In this document: positions 1-9,709 of the stretch, one piece after another | How the letters are laid out: the number at the start of each line of letters is the position of its first letter | How positions within the stretch are numbered: position 1 is the stretch's first letter | Assembly: GCA_963575745.1 (NCBI GenBank) | Contig: CAUYUJ010018738.1 | Coordinates: 62,001 to 126,000, forward strand | DNA length: 64,000 nt | Direction of reading: 5' to 3' | Source: Prorocentrum cordatum | Lineage: Eukaryota; Sar; Dinophyceae; Prorocentrales; Prorocentraceae | Notes under the pieces: generated by a model | Database searches by the model: none | What the model was told of the DNA's origin: nothing | The model's input: the letters and a program-made list of their open reading frames with translations, nothing else | Position numbers and translations under genes: made by a program

Positions 1-1063
1 CCAGCAGCGCTTCAGCAGCGCTGCAGCGGTCCGCTCAGAGCTGCCCAGGAAAGATTTCGGGTCTTCGAGAGTGTCTTTGCTTTTCGGGTTTTGGACGCTA
101 CCAAGTTGCTGGAAGCTAAGAGTAACTCCAGCGCGCTGGTCCGGCGCGCTGGAGAGCTAGTTGGCAAGACAAATCTCGACGGAACTTTTGCTGACTTTTG
201 GTCGGTTAAAAATTTTGTTCTCCAAATTCAACAATTCGTTTGAGCTCTAGTATTTTTTCCCGTGATATTCGATCTTATTCCCGCTCGCGATCTTGATCTC
301 AGCTCGATCCGGTGAATATTACTATCGAAAGCACTCTGGCGGGATCGGCCGTTTTGAGTTATCTTGATACGCGCTAGCGATTTTCTGCATATACCTCGAG
401 CTTCAGGACATCTACAGAGCTGGTAAGCACAGCTCATCGATGTAGAATGATTAGGCGCGTTCGCCTGTTGAAGCCAACGGTCGAACTCGGTCTGTGAGCC
501 GAGCTAGGTCTGGAAACCTATTCGTATTATTCCAGTCATCTGGACAGACACTCTCTGTTTGTTGTACTTAACTCGAGCTACAGGACAGCTACAGAGCTGA
601 TATTTACAGAAACCGATTCAGAATCATCAGTTTTCTTTCGAATCCAGAGCTCTGAATTCGATCTGCTGCCTGATCTAGAATCGCGAAAATATCCGTATTG
701 CTCGAGTTATCTTAAGAAGTGCTCTCGATTTTCTGCACAAAAATCGCGCTGAGAGTGTCTACAGTGCTTATAGTCACAGAATTCGATTTGATGACATCAG
801 GCGCGTCCGCCTGTGGAATCGAGAGCTCTCAAATCTGCTCCTCGAACTACGTCCGCGAAACTATTCGTATTGTTCGAGTCATCCTGAGAGATGCTGTCGG
901 TTTTCTGCACTTAACTCTGGCTGTGCAGGGCTGGTAATGACAGGAGTCGATTCGCAGACATCAGACGCGTCCGCCTGTCGCATTCAGAGGTCAGAAAATA
1001 TTCACTATAAGTCGGAATATTGGTAGGTGCTGTCGGTTTTCTCAGCTTAAGTCGAGCTAGGAA
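1..1063 (+). repeat. HM-C module, degenerate ~170-bp monomers (left-truncated by window start)
   Basis: The landmark CTGTCGGTTTTCTG and the phrase 'GCGTCCGCCTGT...AGAGGTCTGAACTCGGTCTGCT...GAGCTAGGTCCGCGAAAC' recur roughly every 165-175 bp with heavy divergence. Short ORFs here are chance readings of the monomers. The block ends at the first hairpin. Confidence 0.8.
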
Positions 1064-1119
1064 GCGCTACGAGTCCCCCGGCGGTAACCAAGCTTGACGG
1101 TTCACCGCCGGCGCCCAGT
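1064..1119 (+). repeat. Hairpin repeat 1
   Basis: Left arm GGCGGTAACC, right arm GGTTCACCGCC: one A-C mismatch, the only forward copy mixing the two stem types. Confidence 0.75.
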
Positions 1120-2192
1120 AATTCCGGGGCTGGAGAGCTAGTTGGCAAGGAAAATCTCGACGGACCTTTTGGTGACTTTTGGTCGGTTGAAAATTTTGTT
1201 CTCAAAATTTGACTATTCGTTAGAGCTCTAGTATTTTTTCCATGATATTCGATCTCATTCCCGCTCACTATCTTGATCTCAGCTCGATCGGGTAACTTTT
1301 ACTGCGAAAAAGCACACGGGCGGGATCGGCCGTTTCGAGTCATCTTGATACGCGCTGTCGGTTTTCTCAAGATAACTCGAGCTTGAGGACAGCTGCAGAG
1401 CTGGTCAGCACAGTGAATCGATGCTGAATGATCAGGCGCGTTCGCCTGTTGAATCCAGAGGTCTAGCCGAGCTAGGTCCGCAAAACCTATCCGTATTATT
1501 CGAGTCATCTTGACAGGCGCTTTCGGTTTTCTGTACTTAACTCGAGCTATAGGACAGCTACAGACACCGATTCAGAATCATCAGTCGCGTTTGATTGTTG
1601 AATCCAGAGCTCTGCACTCGGTCTGCTGCCCGATCTATAATCGCGAAACTGTTCGTATTGTTCGAGTCACCTTGAGAGGTGCTGTCGGTTTTCTGCACTT
1701 AACTTCGGCTGTAGGGAGGCTAGAGTGCCAATCGATTTGGAGACATCAGACGCGTCCGCCTGTGGAATCCAGAGCTCGGAACTCGGTCTCCTGCCCGAAC
1801 TCGGTCCGCGAAACTGTTCGTATTGTTCGAGTCATCCTGAAAGATGCTGTCGGCTTTCTACACGTAACTCGGGCTGTAGGGGGGCTTCAGGGCTGGTAAT
1901 CACAGGAATCGATTCAGAGACATCAGACGCGTCGCCTGTCGCATTCAGAGGTCTGAACTGGGTCGGATACTCAGCTAGGTTTGCCAAACTATTCGTATTC
2001 TTCGAGTCATCTTGAGAGGTGCTGACGATTCACGCACGTAGCTGGGGCTGCAGGAGAGCTACAGTGCTCGGACAGAAGACAATCCAGAAGCATCGGGAGG
2101 CGTTCGGCTGTTGCATCGAGAGGTCTGGCAACGCTTGGGCTGAAAATTATTCGTTCTCTGCAATTTTGTTCGACATTATATATTGTCAGGAA
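1120..2192 (+). repeat. HM-C module of ~170-bp monomers
   Basis: Begins near GGCTGGAGAGCTAGTTGG, has the conserved TTTTGGTCGGTTGAAAATTT leader, then about five monomers, and ends with CATTATATATTGTCAGG before the 3' inverted repeat. Confidence 0.8.
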
Positions 2193-2248
2193 GCTCTACG
2201 AGTCCCCCGACGGTAAGAAAGGTTGACGGTTTACCGCCGGCGCCCAGT
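2193..2248 (+). repeat. Hairpin repeat 2
   Basis: Stem CCGACGGTAA/TTTACCGCCGG with one mismatch; preceded by GGAAGCTCTACGAGT. Confidence 0.75.
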
Positions 2249-2531
2249 TGGCCCAGCCGGCCGAGGCGGACAATGTGACAACTTTTGGGTGGTTTTGCAT
2301 TTTTTTGAAAGAAATTTGTCAATTCATTTCGAGAAAGCAGATTTTTACTCCGATCATTGAGAGATAAACTTTGTTCCCTGAGCATCTCAGCCCTCTAGAG
2401 TCATTTTCAGTACCAGTTCACTTGGAGGAACCGACTTCATGTTGACTCCGAAAAATCTCAACTTGAAGTTTTTGTAGAAAAGCTCCCAGAAGCTCCCGCT
2501 TTGATGCTGAGCTTTCTCACGAATGCAAGGA
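2249..2531 (+). repeat. HM-A module (5' end lost)
   Basis: Starts at TTGGCCCAGCCGG, joined to the previous hairpin at shared AGTTGG. Contains the HM-A signature CAGCCCTCTAGAGTCAT and CTTGGAGGAACCGACTTCAT. Confidence 0.75.
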
Positions 2532-2585
2532 GCTCTACGAGGTTCCCGGCGGTGACCAGATTGACGGTTCACCGCCGGCGCCAGT
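2532..2585 (+). repeat. Hairpin repeat 3 (GTGA/TCAC stem)
   Basis: Left arm GGCGGTGACC pairs with GGTTCACCGCC: both positions differ from the common GTAA/TTAC stem and pairing is kept. Confidence 0.8.
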
Positions 2586-3576
2586 TATTGCTGGAAGCTT
2601 AAGAGTAATTCTGGGGCGCTGGAGAGCTAGTTGGCAAGAAAAATCTCGACGGACCTTTTGCTGACTTTTGGTCGGTTGAAAATTTTGTTCTCGAAATTCA
2701 ACAATTCGTTTGAGCTCTAATATTTTTTCCCGTGATATTCGATCTTATTCCCGCTCGCCATCTTGATCTCAGCTCGATCGGGTACCTTTTACTGCCAAAA
2801 AGCACTCCGGCGGGATCGGCCGTTTCGAGTCATCTTGATACGCGCTGTCGGTTTTCTCAAGATAACTCGAGCTTCAGGACAGCTACAGAGCTGGTAAGCA
2901 CAGCTAATCGATTCAGAATGATTAGGCGCGTTCGCCTGTTGAATCCAGAGGTCTGAACTCGGTCTGCTAGCCGAGCTAGGTCCGCAAACCTGTTCGTATT
3001 ATTCGAGTCATCGTAGCAGACGCTCTCGGTTTTCTGTATTTAACTCGAGCTGTAGGGCAGTTACAGAGCTCATAGTCACAGAAATCCATTGGGAATCATC
3101 ATGCGCGTTCGTCTGTTCAATCGAGAGCTCTGAACGCGGCCAGCTGCCCGAGCTAGGTCCGCGAAACTATTCGTATTGTTCGAGTCGTCTTGAGAAGTGC
3201 TTTTGGTTTTCTGCACTTAGTTCGTGCTGGGGAAGGGCTACAGTGCTGCTGGTCACAGTAATCGATTTGGAGACATCAGGCGCGTCCGTCTGTCGAACCG
3301 AGAGCTCGGAACTCGGTCTGCTGCTCGAACTAGCTCCGCGAAACTATTGGATTATTCAAGTCATCCTGAGAGCTGCTGTGGGTTTCTGCACTTAACTCGG
3401 GGTGTAGGGGGGCTGCAGGGCTGGTAATAACAGAGTTGATTCACAGACATCAAACGCGTCCGCCTGTCGCATTCAGAGGTCTGAACTCGGTTTGACACTC
3501 GAGCTGGGTTTCAAACTGTTCGTTTTTTTTGCCAGAGTCATCTTGAGAGGTCGGGCTTGGGCTGAAAATCTCTTGA
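2586..3576 (+). repeat. HM-C module, interrupted on its right by a nested module
   Basis: Typical HM-C leader and monomers to GCTTGGGCTGAAAATCTCTTG. The missing end, ATTTGTTTACACATTATATA, resumes at 3,977 after the nested inverted unit. Confidence 0.75.
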
Positions 3577-3618
3577 ACTGGAACCGGCGGTACACCGTCA
3601 ACCTGGTCACCGCCAGGA
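3577..3618 (-). repeat. Hairpin repeat 4 (inverted)
   Basis: The only hairpin on the minus strand. Read on that strand it has GGCGGTGACC on the left and GGTGTACCGCCGG on the right, partly mismatched. It belongs to the nested module at 3,619-3,976. Confidence 0.75.
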
Positions 3619-3976
3619 ACCTCGTAGAGCTCTTTTCTTGCGCGGCGATCGTCGGAACACATAGAGAAAGATTCTGGAGCGAGAAACAAAAAACTCGAAA
3701 AATCACGTTTTTCTATTTTTAATCAACGTCGGTTCCGCCAAGTGATTTGATAGTAATACTGCACCTATAGACCTGAAAATTTTACTGGCAGACGCGAAAT
3801 AACCCACTACAGGGTCGAAAAATCTGCTTTCTCAAAATGAATTGTCAAATATCTTTCAAATATTTGCAAAACCACCCAAAAGTCATCACTTTGTCCTTTC
3901 TGGCCGGGTCGACCGACTAGCTCCACCCCGCGCCGGAATTCCTCTAGCTCATCGATGCCGAAGAGCTCTACGAGGT
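3619..3976 (-). mobile_element. Nested inverted HM-B module with perfect 14-bp terminal inverted repeats
   Basis: Ends are ACCTCGTAGAGCTC (3,619-3,632) and GAGCTCTACGAGGT (3,963-3,976), exact reverse complements. The body, read on the minus strand, matches the HM-B modules at 17.9 kb and 19.8 kb. It lies with its hairpin inside an HM-C module whose two halves match uninterrupted HM-C copies, so module plus hairpin (about 400 bp) moved as a unit. No clear target duplication can be read. Confidence 0.65.
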
Positions 3977-4006
3977 ATTTGTTTACACATTATATATTGT
4001 CAGGAA
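3977..4006 (+). repeat. Right remainder of interrupted HM-C module
   Basis: ATTTGTTTACACATTATATA followed by TTGTCAGGAA matches the ends of other HM-C modules, for example 16,281-16,308. Confidence 0.7.
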
Positions 4007-4062
4007 GCTCTACGAGTCCCCCGGCGGTAACAAAGGTTGACGGTTTATCGCCGGCGCCCAGT
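4007..4062 (+). repeat. Hairpin repeat 5
   Basis: Stem CCGGCGGTAA/TTTATCGCCGG; one G-T wobble. Confidence 0.75.
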
Positions 4063-4345
4063 TGGCCCAGCCGGCCGAGGCGGACAATGTGACAACTTTT
4101 GGGTGGTTTTGCAATTTTTTGAAAGATATTTGACAATTCATTTTGAGAAAGCAAATTTTTACTCCGAGCATTGAGATATAAACTTTGTTCCCTGAGCAGC
4201 TCAGCCCTCTAGAGTCATTCTCAGTATCAGTTCACTTGGAGGAACCGACTTCATGTTGACTCCGAAAAATCTCAACTTGAAGTTTTTGTAGAAAAGCTCC
4301 CAGAAGCTCCCGCTTTGATGCTGAGCTTTCTCACGGATGCAAGGA
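4063..4345 (+). repeat. HM-A module (5' end lost)
   Basis: Near-identical to 2,249-2,531, with the same junction at AGTTGGCCCAGCC. Confidence 0.75.
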
Positions 4346-4399
4346 GCTCTACGAGGTTCCCGGCGGTGACCAGGTAGACGGTTCACCGCTGGCGCCAGT
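4346..4399 (+). repeat. Hairpin repeat 6 (GTGA/TCAC stem)
   Basis: GGCGGTGACC/GGTTCACCGCTGG, one wobble; follows HM-A like the other GTGA copies. Confidence 0.75.
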
Positions 4400-4885
4400 T
4401 CGGGCGCAGGGTGGAGTTAGTTGGCCGAACGCGCATTAAGAGACAATGTGTTCACTTTCGGTCGAGTTTCTAATGTTTGTGCAAAATTTGAAAATTCGTT
4501 TTGAGAACGGGTATTTTTCTCACGTGTAGTAGGTTATGCCGCGACTGCCAGTTAAATTCTCAGGTCCGTAGCTGCAATATTACTATCAAAACACTTGCTG
4601 GAACCGACGGCCGTTTCGAGTCATCTTGACGCGCATTAACGGTTTCTGCATTATCTCGGGATATAGAACAGCTGCAGAGCTGATGCTTACAGAAACCAAT
4701 TGGAATCATGAGGCGCGCTCATCTGTTCGATCTACAGCTCTGAACTCGGTCTGCTGCTCGAGCTGGGTCCGCAAACTTATTTGTATTCTTCGAGTCATTT
4801 TGACGAGTGTTGTCCGTTTTCTGTACTGAACTTGCGGTATCTTGAAAAAAATCTCAATGTGTAGTGGGCAGCGCCGCGCAAGAAA
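4400..4885 (+). repeat. HM-B/HM-C chimera
   Basis: Starts TCGGGCGCAGGGTGGAGTTAG as HM-B, then passes at about 4,610 into HM-C-type monomer sequence (GCGCGCTCATCTGTTCGATC) and back to an HM-B end with AGTGGGCAGCGCCGCGCAAG. Confidence 0.6.
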
Positions 4886-4940
4886 GCTCTACAAGGCTCC
4901 CGGTGGTAACCTGGTTGACGGTTTACCGCCGGCTCCCAGT
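4886..4940 (+). repeat. Hairpin repeat 7
   Basis: GGTGGTAACC/GGTTTACCGCC, one wobble; loop TGGTTGAC as in HM-B hairpins. Confidence 0.75.
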
Positions 4941-5905
4941 TGCTGGAAGCTAAGAGTAATTCCGGCGCGCTGGAGAGCTAGTTGGCTCGAAAAATCTCGA
5001 CTGAACTTTTCACAACTTTTGGTCGGTTGAAAATTTTGTTCTCGAAATTCAACAATTCGTTTGAGCTCTAGTATTTTTTCCCGTGATATTCGATCTTATC
5101 CCCGCTCGCCATCTTGATCTCAGCTCGATCGGGTGAAGATTACTATCGGAAAGCACTGTGGCGGGATCGGCCGTTTCGCGTCATCTTGATACGTACTGAC
5201 GGTTTTCTGAACATAACTCGGGCTTTAGGCCAGTTACAGAGCTGGTCAGCTCAGCTAATCGATGTAGAATGATTAGGCGCGTTCGCCTGTTGAATCCAGA
5301 GGTCTGAACTCGGTCTGTGAGCCGAGCTAGGTCCGCAAACCTATTCGTACTATTCGAGTTATCTTGACAGGAACTCTCGGTTTTCTGTACTTAACTCGAG
5401 CTGTAGGACAGCTACAGAGCTGATATTTACAGAGACCGATTCAGAATCATCAGTTGCGTTCGTCTGTCGAATCCAGAGCTCTCAACTCTGTTTGCTGCCC
5501 GATCTAGAATCGCAAAACTCTTTGTATTGGTCGAGTCATCTAGAGAAGTGCTTCCGGTTTTTCTTCACTGAACTTGCGCTGAGAGGGGCTACAGTGCTAG
5601 TGGTCACAGAAATCGATTTAAAGACATCAGGCGCGTCCGCCTGTCGAATCCAGAGCTCGGAACTCGGTCTCATGCCCGAATGAGATTTGCGAAACTACTG
5701 TATTGTTCGAGTCATCCTCAGAGGTGCTATCGGTTTTCTGCACTGAACTCGGCCTGTACGGGGGCTGCAGGGCTGGTAATGACAGGAGTCGATTCGCAGA
5801 CACCATACGCGTCTGCCTGTCACATTCAGAGGTCAAAAAATATGCACTATAAGTCGGAATGTTGGTAGGTGCTGTCGGTTTTCTCAACTTAAGTCGAGCT
5901 AGGAA
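4941..5905 (+). repeat. HM-C module of ~170-bp monomers
   Basis: Starts TGCTGGAAGCTAAGAGTAAT and contains about four monomers. Confidence 0.8.
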
Positions 5906-5961
5906 GCTCTACGAGTCCCCCGGCGGTAACCAAGGTTGACGGTTTACCGCCGGCGCCCAGT
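5906..5961 (+). repeat. Hairpin repeat 8
   Basis: Perfect 10-bp stem CCGGCGGTAA/TTACCGCCGG. The next base begins a 5' inverted repeat, giving a compound hairpin with an outer stem as well. Confidence 0.8.
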
Positions 5962-6317
5962 ACCTCGTAGAGCTTTTCGGCATCGATGAGCTAGAGGAAT
6001 TCCGGCGCGGGGTGGAGCTAGTTGGCCCAGCCGGCCGAGGCGGACAATGTGGCAACTTTTGGGCGGTTTTGCAATTTTTTGAAAGATATTTGACAATTCA
6101 TTTTGAGAAAGCATATTTTTACTCCGAGCATTGAGATATAAACTTTGTTCCCTGAGCAGCTCAGCCCTCTAGAGTCAATTTCAGTACCAGTTCACTTGGA
6201 GGAACCGGCTTCATGTTGACTCCGAAAAATCTCAACTTGAAGTTTTTCTAGAAAAGCTCCCAGAAGCTCCCGCTTTGATGCTGAGCTTTCTCACGGATGC
6301 AAGGAGCTCTACGAGGT
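5962..6317 (+). mobile_element. Complete HM-A module with 13-bp terminal inverted repeats
   Basis: ACCTCGTAGAGCT (5,962-5,974) and AGCTCTACGAGGT (6,305-6,317) are exact reverse complements. The 5' 60 bp (ATCGATGAGCTAGAGGAATT and GGCGCGGGGTGGAGCTAG) is the part missing from the truncated HM-A copies. Confidence 0.65.
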
Positions 6318-6359
6318 TCCCGGCGGTGACCAGATTGACGGTTCACCGCCGGCGCCAGT
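6306..6359 (+). repeat. Hairpin repeat 9 (GTGA/TCAC stem)
   Basis: GGCGGTGACC/GGTTCACCGCC, perfectly paired; directly followed by another 5' inverted repeat. Confidence 0.8.
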
Positions 6360-6740
6360 ACCTCGTAGAGCTCTTCGGCATCGATGAGCTAGAGGAATAC
6401 CTCGTAGAGCTCGTCGGCAACGATGACCTAGAGGAATTCGGGCGCGGGCTGGAGCTAGCTGGACAACCCGGCCCCGACGGACAATGTGCGAACTTTGCAT
6501 CGGTTGGACGAATTTTTTGAGAGATTTGAACATTCGTTTTAAGCCGGTATTTTTCGCACCTGTAGTGGGTTTTTCACGTTTGCCAATGAATTCTCAGGTC
6601 CGTAGCTGCAAAATTACTATCAAAACACTTGGCGGAATCGTCGTTCGGTGACAACTAAAAAACTTACTTTTCCGAGCTTTCAGCTCGCGTGTCAGAAAAG
6701 CTCCTGCTGCGTGTTCTAAGCAGCGCCGTGAGAGAAAAGG
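6360..6740 (+). mobile_element. HM-B module with duplicated 5' terminus
   Basis: Two 39-bp copies of the module start lie in tandem (6,360-6,398 and 6,399-6,437), each opening ACCTCGTAGAGCTC. The 3' end is GGCTCTACGAGGC, matching the 5' end over 10 bp. Body signatures are GGTATTTTTCGCACCTGTAG and ATTACTATCAAAACACTTGG. Confidence 0.6.
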
Positions 6741-6795
6741 GCTCTACGAGGCTCGCGGCGGTAACCTGGTTGACGGTTTACCGCCGGCTCCCAGT
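6741..6795 (+). repeat. Hairpin repeat 10
   Basis: GCGGCGGTAACC/GGTTTACCGCC, perfectly paired 9-10 bp. Confidence 0.8.
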
Positions 6796-7100
6796 TCGGG
6801 CGCGGGGTGCAGCTAGTTGGCCCACCCGGCCCCGACGGACAATGTGCGAACTTTGGGTCGGTTGGACAAACTTAGTGAGAGATTTGAACATTCGTTTATG
6901 GAATTGGTATTTTTCGCACCTGTAGTGGGTTATTTTGCGTTCGCGAATGAATTCTGAGGTCTGTAGGTGCGGTATTACTATCAAAACACTTGGCGGAACC
7001 GTTTTTCTATGACAACATAAAATCGTGATTTTTCGAGTTTTTCGGATCTTCCTCCCGACTCTTCTTGCATGTGTACCGAGAAGCGTCGTGCGAGAAAAGA
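6796..7100 (+). repeat. HM-B module (5' inverted repeat lost)
   Basis: Starts TCGGGCGCGGGGTGCAGCTA and shares the HM-B body with the preceding module. Confidence 0.75.
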
Positions 7101-7155
7101 GCTCTACGAGGGTCCCGGCGGTAACCTGGTTGACGGTTTACCGCCGGTTCCCAGT
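7101..7155 (+). repeat. Hairpin repeat 11
   Basis: CCGGCGGTAACC/GGTTTACCGCCGG, perfectly paired. Confidence 0.8.
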
Positions 7156-8087
7156 TCCGGGGCGCTGGAGAGCTAGTTGGCAAGAAAAATCTCGACGGAC
7201 CTTTTGCTGACTTTTGGTCGGTTGAAAATTTTGTTCTCGAAATTCAACAATTCGTTTGAGCTCTAGTATTTTTTCCCGTCATATTCGATCTTGTTGCCGC
7301 TCGCCATCTTGATCTCAGCTCGATCGGGTACCTTTTACTGCCAAAAAGCACTCCGGCGGGATCGGTCGTTTCGAGTCATGTTCATACGTGGTGACGGTTT
7401 TCTGAACATAATTCGAGCTTCAGGGCAGCTACAGGGCTGGTCAGCACAGCTTATGGATCCAGAATGATCAGGCGCGTTCGCTTGTTCAACCCAGAGGTCT
7501 GAAATCGGTCTGCTAGCCGAGCTAGGTCCGCAAAGTTATTCGTATTATTCGAGTCATCTTGACAGACGCTCTCGGTTTTCTGTACTTAACTCGAGCTACA
7601 GCACAGCTACTGCGCTAATACGTACATAATCCGATTCAGAATCATCAGTGGCCGTTCTCTGTTGAATCGAGAGCTCTGAACTCGGTCTGCTGCCCGATCT
7701 AGAATCGCGAAACTATTCGTATCGTTCGAGTCATCTTGAGTATTTGAGAGGTGCTGTCGGTTTCCTGCACTTAACTCGGGCTGTAGGGGGGCTGCGGGGC
7801 TGGTAATCACAGGAATCGATCCAGAGACATCAGACGCGTTCGCCTGTGGCATGCAGAGGTCTGATCTCGGTGTGATACTTGAGCTAGGTTTGCCTATTCG
7901 TATGTTCGAGTCATCCTAAGAGGTGCTGTCGATCTACGCACGAAACTCGGGCTGTAGAAGCTACAGAGCTCGTACAGAAGACAATCTAAGCATAGGAGGC
8001 GTTCAGCCGTTGCATCCGAGAGGTCTGAAATTGCTTGGGCTGAAAAACTATTTTTCTCAGTGTACTTACAAAATACGTTGTCAGGAA
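7156..8087 (+). repeat. HM-C module of ~170-bp monomers
   Basis: Last module left of the LINE; starts TCCGGGGCGCTGGAGAGCTA and holds about four monomers. Confidence 0.8.
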
Positions 8088-8143
8088 GCTCTACGAGTCC
8101 CCCGGCGGTAAGGAAGGTTGACGGTTTACCGCCGGCGCCCAGT
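8088..8143 (+). repeat. Hairpin repeat 12, adjoining the LINE insertion
   Basis: CCGGCGGTAA/TTTACCGCCGG, intact; its loop and right arm are duplicated at the far side of the LINE. Confidence 0.8.
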
Positions 8144-8144
8144 T
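8110..8144 (+). repeat. 35-bp direct repeat, left copy, flanking the retrotransposon
   Basis: Identical to 14,242-14,276. It spans the loop and right arm of the hairpin plus CAGTT. Eighteen more bases of host sequence separate it from the element, so it is not a clean target-site duplication. Confidence 0.6.
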
Positions 8145-8162
8145 GGCCGACCCGAGCTTAAG

Positions 8163-8192
8163 GTGTGTTGGCTCAAGGTGTGTTGGCTCAAG
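8163..8192 (+). other. Tandem relict dinoflagellate spliced-leader copies (2 x 15 nt)
   Basis: Two identical 15-nt units, GTGTGTTGGCTCAAG, follow each other directly. The known dinoflagellate leader ends CCATTTTGGCTCAAG, so each unit matches 11 of 15 positions including the last ten. A 15-nt relic is what remains when a new leader is trans-spliced to the AG inside an older leader, so a tandem pair implies at least two rounds of trans-splicing and reintegration. Both copies share the same five-base deviation (GTGTG for CCATT, four mismatches), so a variant leader or a later local duplication is possible. Confidence 0.7.
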
Positions 8193-8347
8193 GTCGCGGA
8201 CGCGTGCAGTTACGACTGCCTGGGGTACCTCCTCGTAGTTGTGCGCCAGTGATCAGGGGGCTGAGCTTTGTTTACCCAGCGGTAAGGAACGCACCAGATC
8301 GCATCGAGCCTCCGTGGGGAGAGTGAGGCTAGCATCTTTCGTTTCGG
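8193..8347 (+). other. 5' untranslated region of the retrotransposon
   Basis: This 155-nt stretch lies between the relict leaders and the open part of ORF1. An in-frame TAG at 8,330-8,332 closes the ORF1 frame upstream. The sequence is not repeated elsewhere in the window as far as I can see, and I recognise no promoter motif in it. Confidence 0.45.
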
Positions 8348-9673
8348 TTGTATACCATCATTTTCGGAGCAACGGCAGTTGTTGAGCCTGAGCACGTTTC
8401 AGAATACCAGCGACGGGACAATATTTTCATTCAACGGCAAGAGGAGAAGCGACGTCGATTGGAAGATCAGCAGTTTTTGCAAAAGTGGAGTATTGCGACT
8501 GACATTGTAGGAAATATTGCCCTCAACGATGCAGCAGCGACCTCAATGGCAGCAGCAGCAGCTCCAATAGACGCGACACCCGCCAATGGTCGTCGCCGAC
8601 GGAGGGCAGGGGATGAGGGAGAGGACGCAGCAAGAGGAAATGCAGGCATGGATGGACTGGATGATTCAATCCGTTCCGATGGAGAGCAGTTTGATCCAGT
8701 ACATTGGCAGCAACAGATGTTTAACATGAACAAAGCAATTAGCAATAACACACGTAAGACAGAGCGTAAGGTCAAGAGTTTACAAAATGAGGTTGGAAAC
8801 ATTCAGAGGCGCCAAGATGAAGCAGATATTAAGATGGACGATTTGCAAAAGCAGTTTACGGAGTTCAAAAGGGAGGCGGGAAAGAGTGGAAGCATTGCAT
8901 CAGGTTCGACGGGAACGGGCACCACTTCGAACTTAGCATGGGGGTTGGCAAAAGGATTGGGAAAAGGAGCCCAGGGCGCATGGAGTGCATCGAAGATCGA
9001 AATCAAAGGATGGGTTGTTCATTGGAAAGACCCCCCAATGCGTACGGCAGAAATGTTGACCCCATACGATGCAGAGAAACTGATTGAGAATGCCATGGCT
9101 ATCTTATCGGATGATTTGAGGCAGAGGATCGATCAGAAAGCCAGTTTAGAAATGATGGGAGTTTATACTGATAATCAGGGCTGTCAAAACACTCGTTCGC
9201 TTATATCAAAAGTGAGTTTGATTGCAACGCGAGGTACAGATTCCAGCCAGTTGTGGGAGATCAAACGTAACATAGATCCTCATGTTCGCGTGTTGCCGCA
9301 GGGACCGCTCATCACGGGTATGACGTCAAAGCCAGATACTTTCACAGGAGGAAACGTCAGGTGTGTGATTGAGAGTGCACCGTGGAAGCACCCACACATT
9401 GCCAAGATCGGTCAGTTCAAAGAGATTTGGAAACATCGTCAAATGTACCAGGACGCCGCTAATGTCGCCCAGAATGTGCCAGAGGTGAGGGGAAAAGCAG
9501 GGCCTCCTTTGACGGAGATCCTCACGATCGCACCCGACAGCCAGACTCGCCCAGTGTCGCTTGCGGAGTGGACGGGGACAGCAGGTTGGACGATTCACAA
9601 TGATTCGATGATGACCCTGATGCCGACGTTCACAGCGGGAAAGTTCAAAGCAGACCTTGAGGCCCTAGCCTGA
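8348..9673 (+). CDS. Retrotransposon ORF1-like protein, coiled coil (ends at TGA)
   Basis: Encodes about 441 residues, probably the RNA-binding or chaperone ORF1 protein of the LINE. Residues 20-45 are charged (QEEKRRRLED). Residues 80-90 are a basic run (GRRRRRAG), and residues 128-176 are a heptad-like charged helix (KTERKVKSLQNEVGNIQRRQ and onward), the usual trimerising coiled coil of ORF1 proteins. A Gly/Ser-rich hinge (180-200) leads to a C-terminal domain of about 220 residues (from IEIKGWVVHWKDPP) that I do not recognise. The first in-frame ATG is at 8,546 (residue 67), but the protein-like sequence upstream argues that the true start was earlier and has been lost, or is non-ATG. It shares its frame with ORF2: the TGA at 9,671 is followed by 12 sense codons leading into the endonuclease ATG. 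Confidence 0.75.
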   Translation: MYTIIFGATAVVEPEHVSEYQRRDNIFIQRQEEKRRRLEDQQFLQKWSIATDIVGNIALNDAAATSMAAAAAPIDATPANGRRRRRAGDEGEDAARGNAGMDGLDDSIRSDGEQFDPVHWQQQMFNMNKAISNNTRKTERKVKSLQNEVGNIQRRQDEADIKMDDLQKQFTEFKREAGKSGSIASGSTGTGTTSNLAWGLAKGLGKGAQGAWSASKIEIKGWVVHWKDPPMRTAEMLTPYDAEKLIENAMAILSDDLRQRIDQKASLEMMGVYTDNQGCQNTRSLISKVSLIATRGTDSSQLWEIKRNIDPHVRVLPQGPLITGMTSKPDTFTGGNVRCVIESAPWKHPHIAKIGQFKEIWKHRQMYQDAANVAQNVPEVRGKAGPPLTEILTIAPDSQTRPVSLAEWTGTAGWTIHNDSMMTLMPTFTAGKFKADLEALA

Positions 9674-9709
9674 CGGGGCCACTCCAGATGTGATCTGAAA
9701 GGAAGTTTG

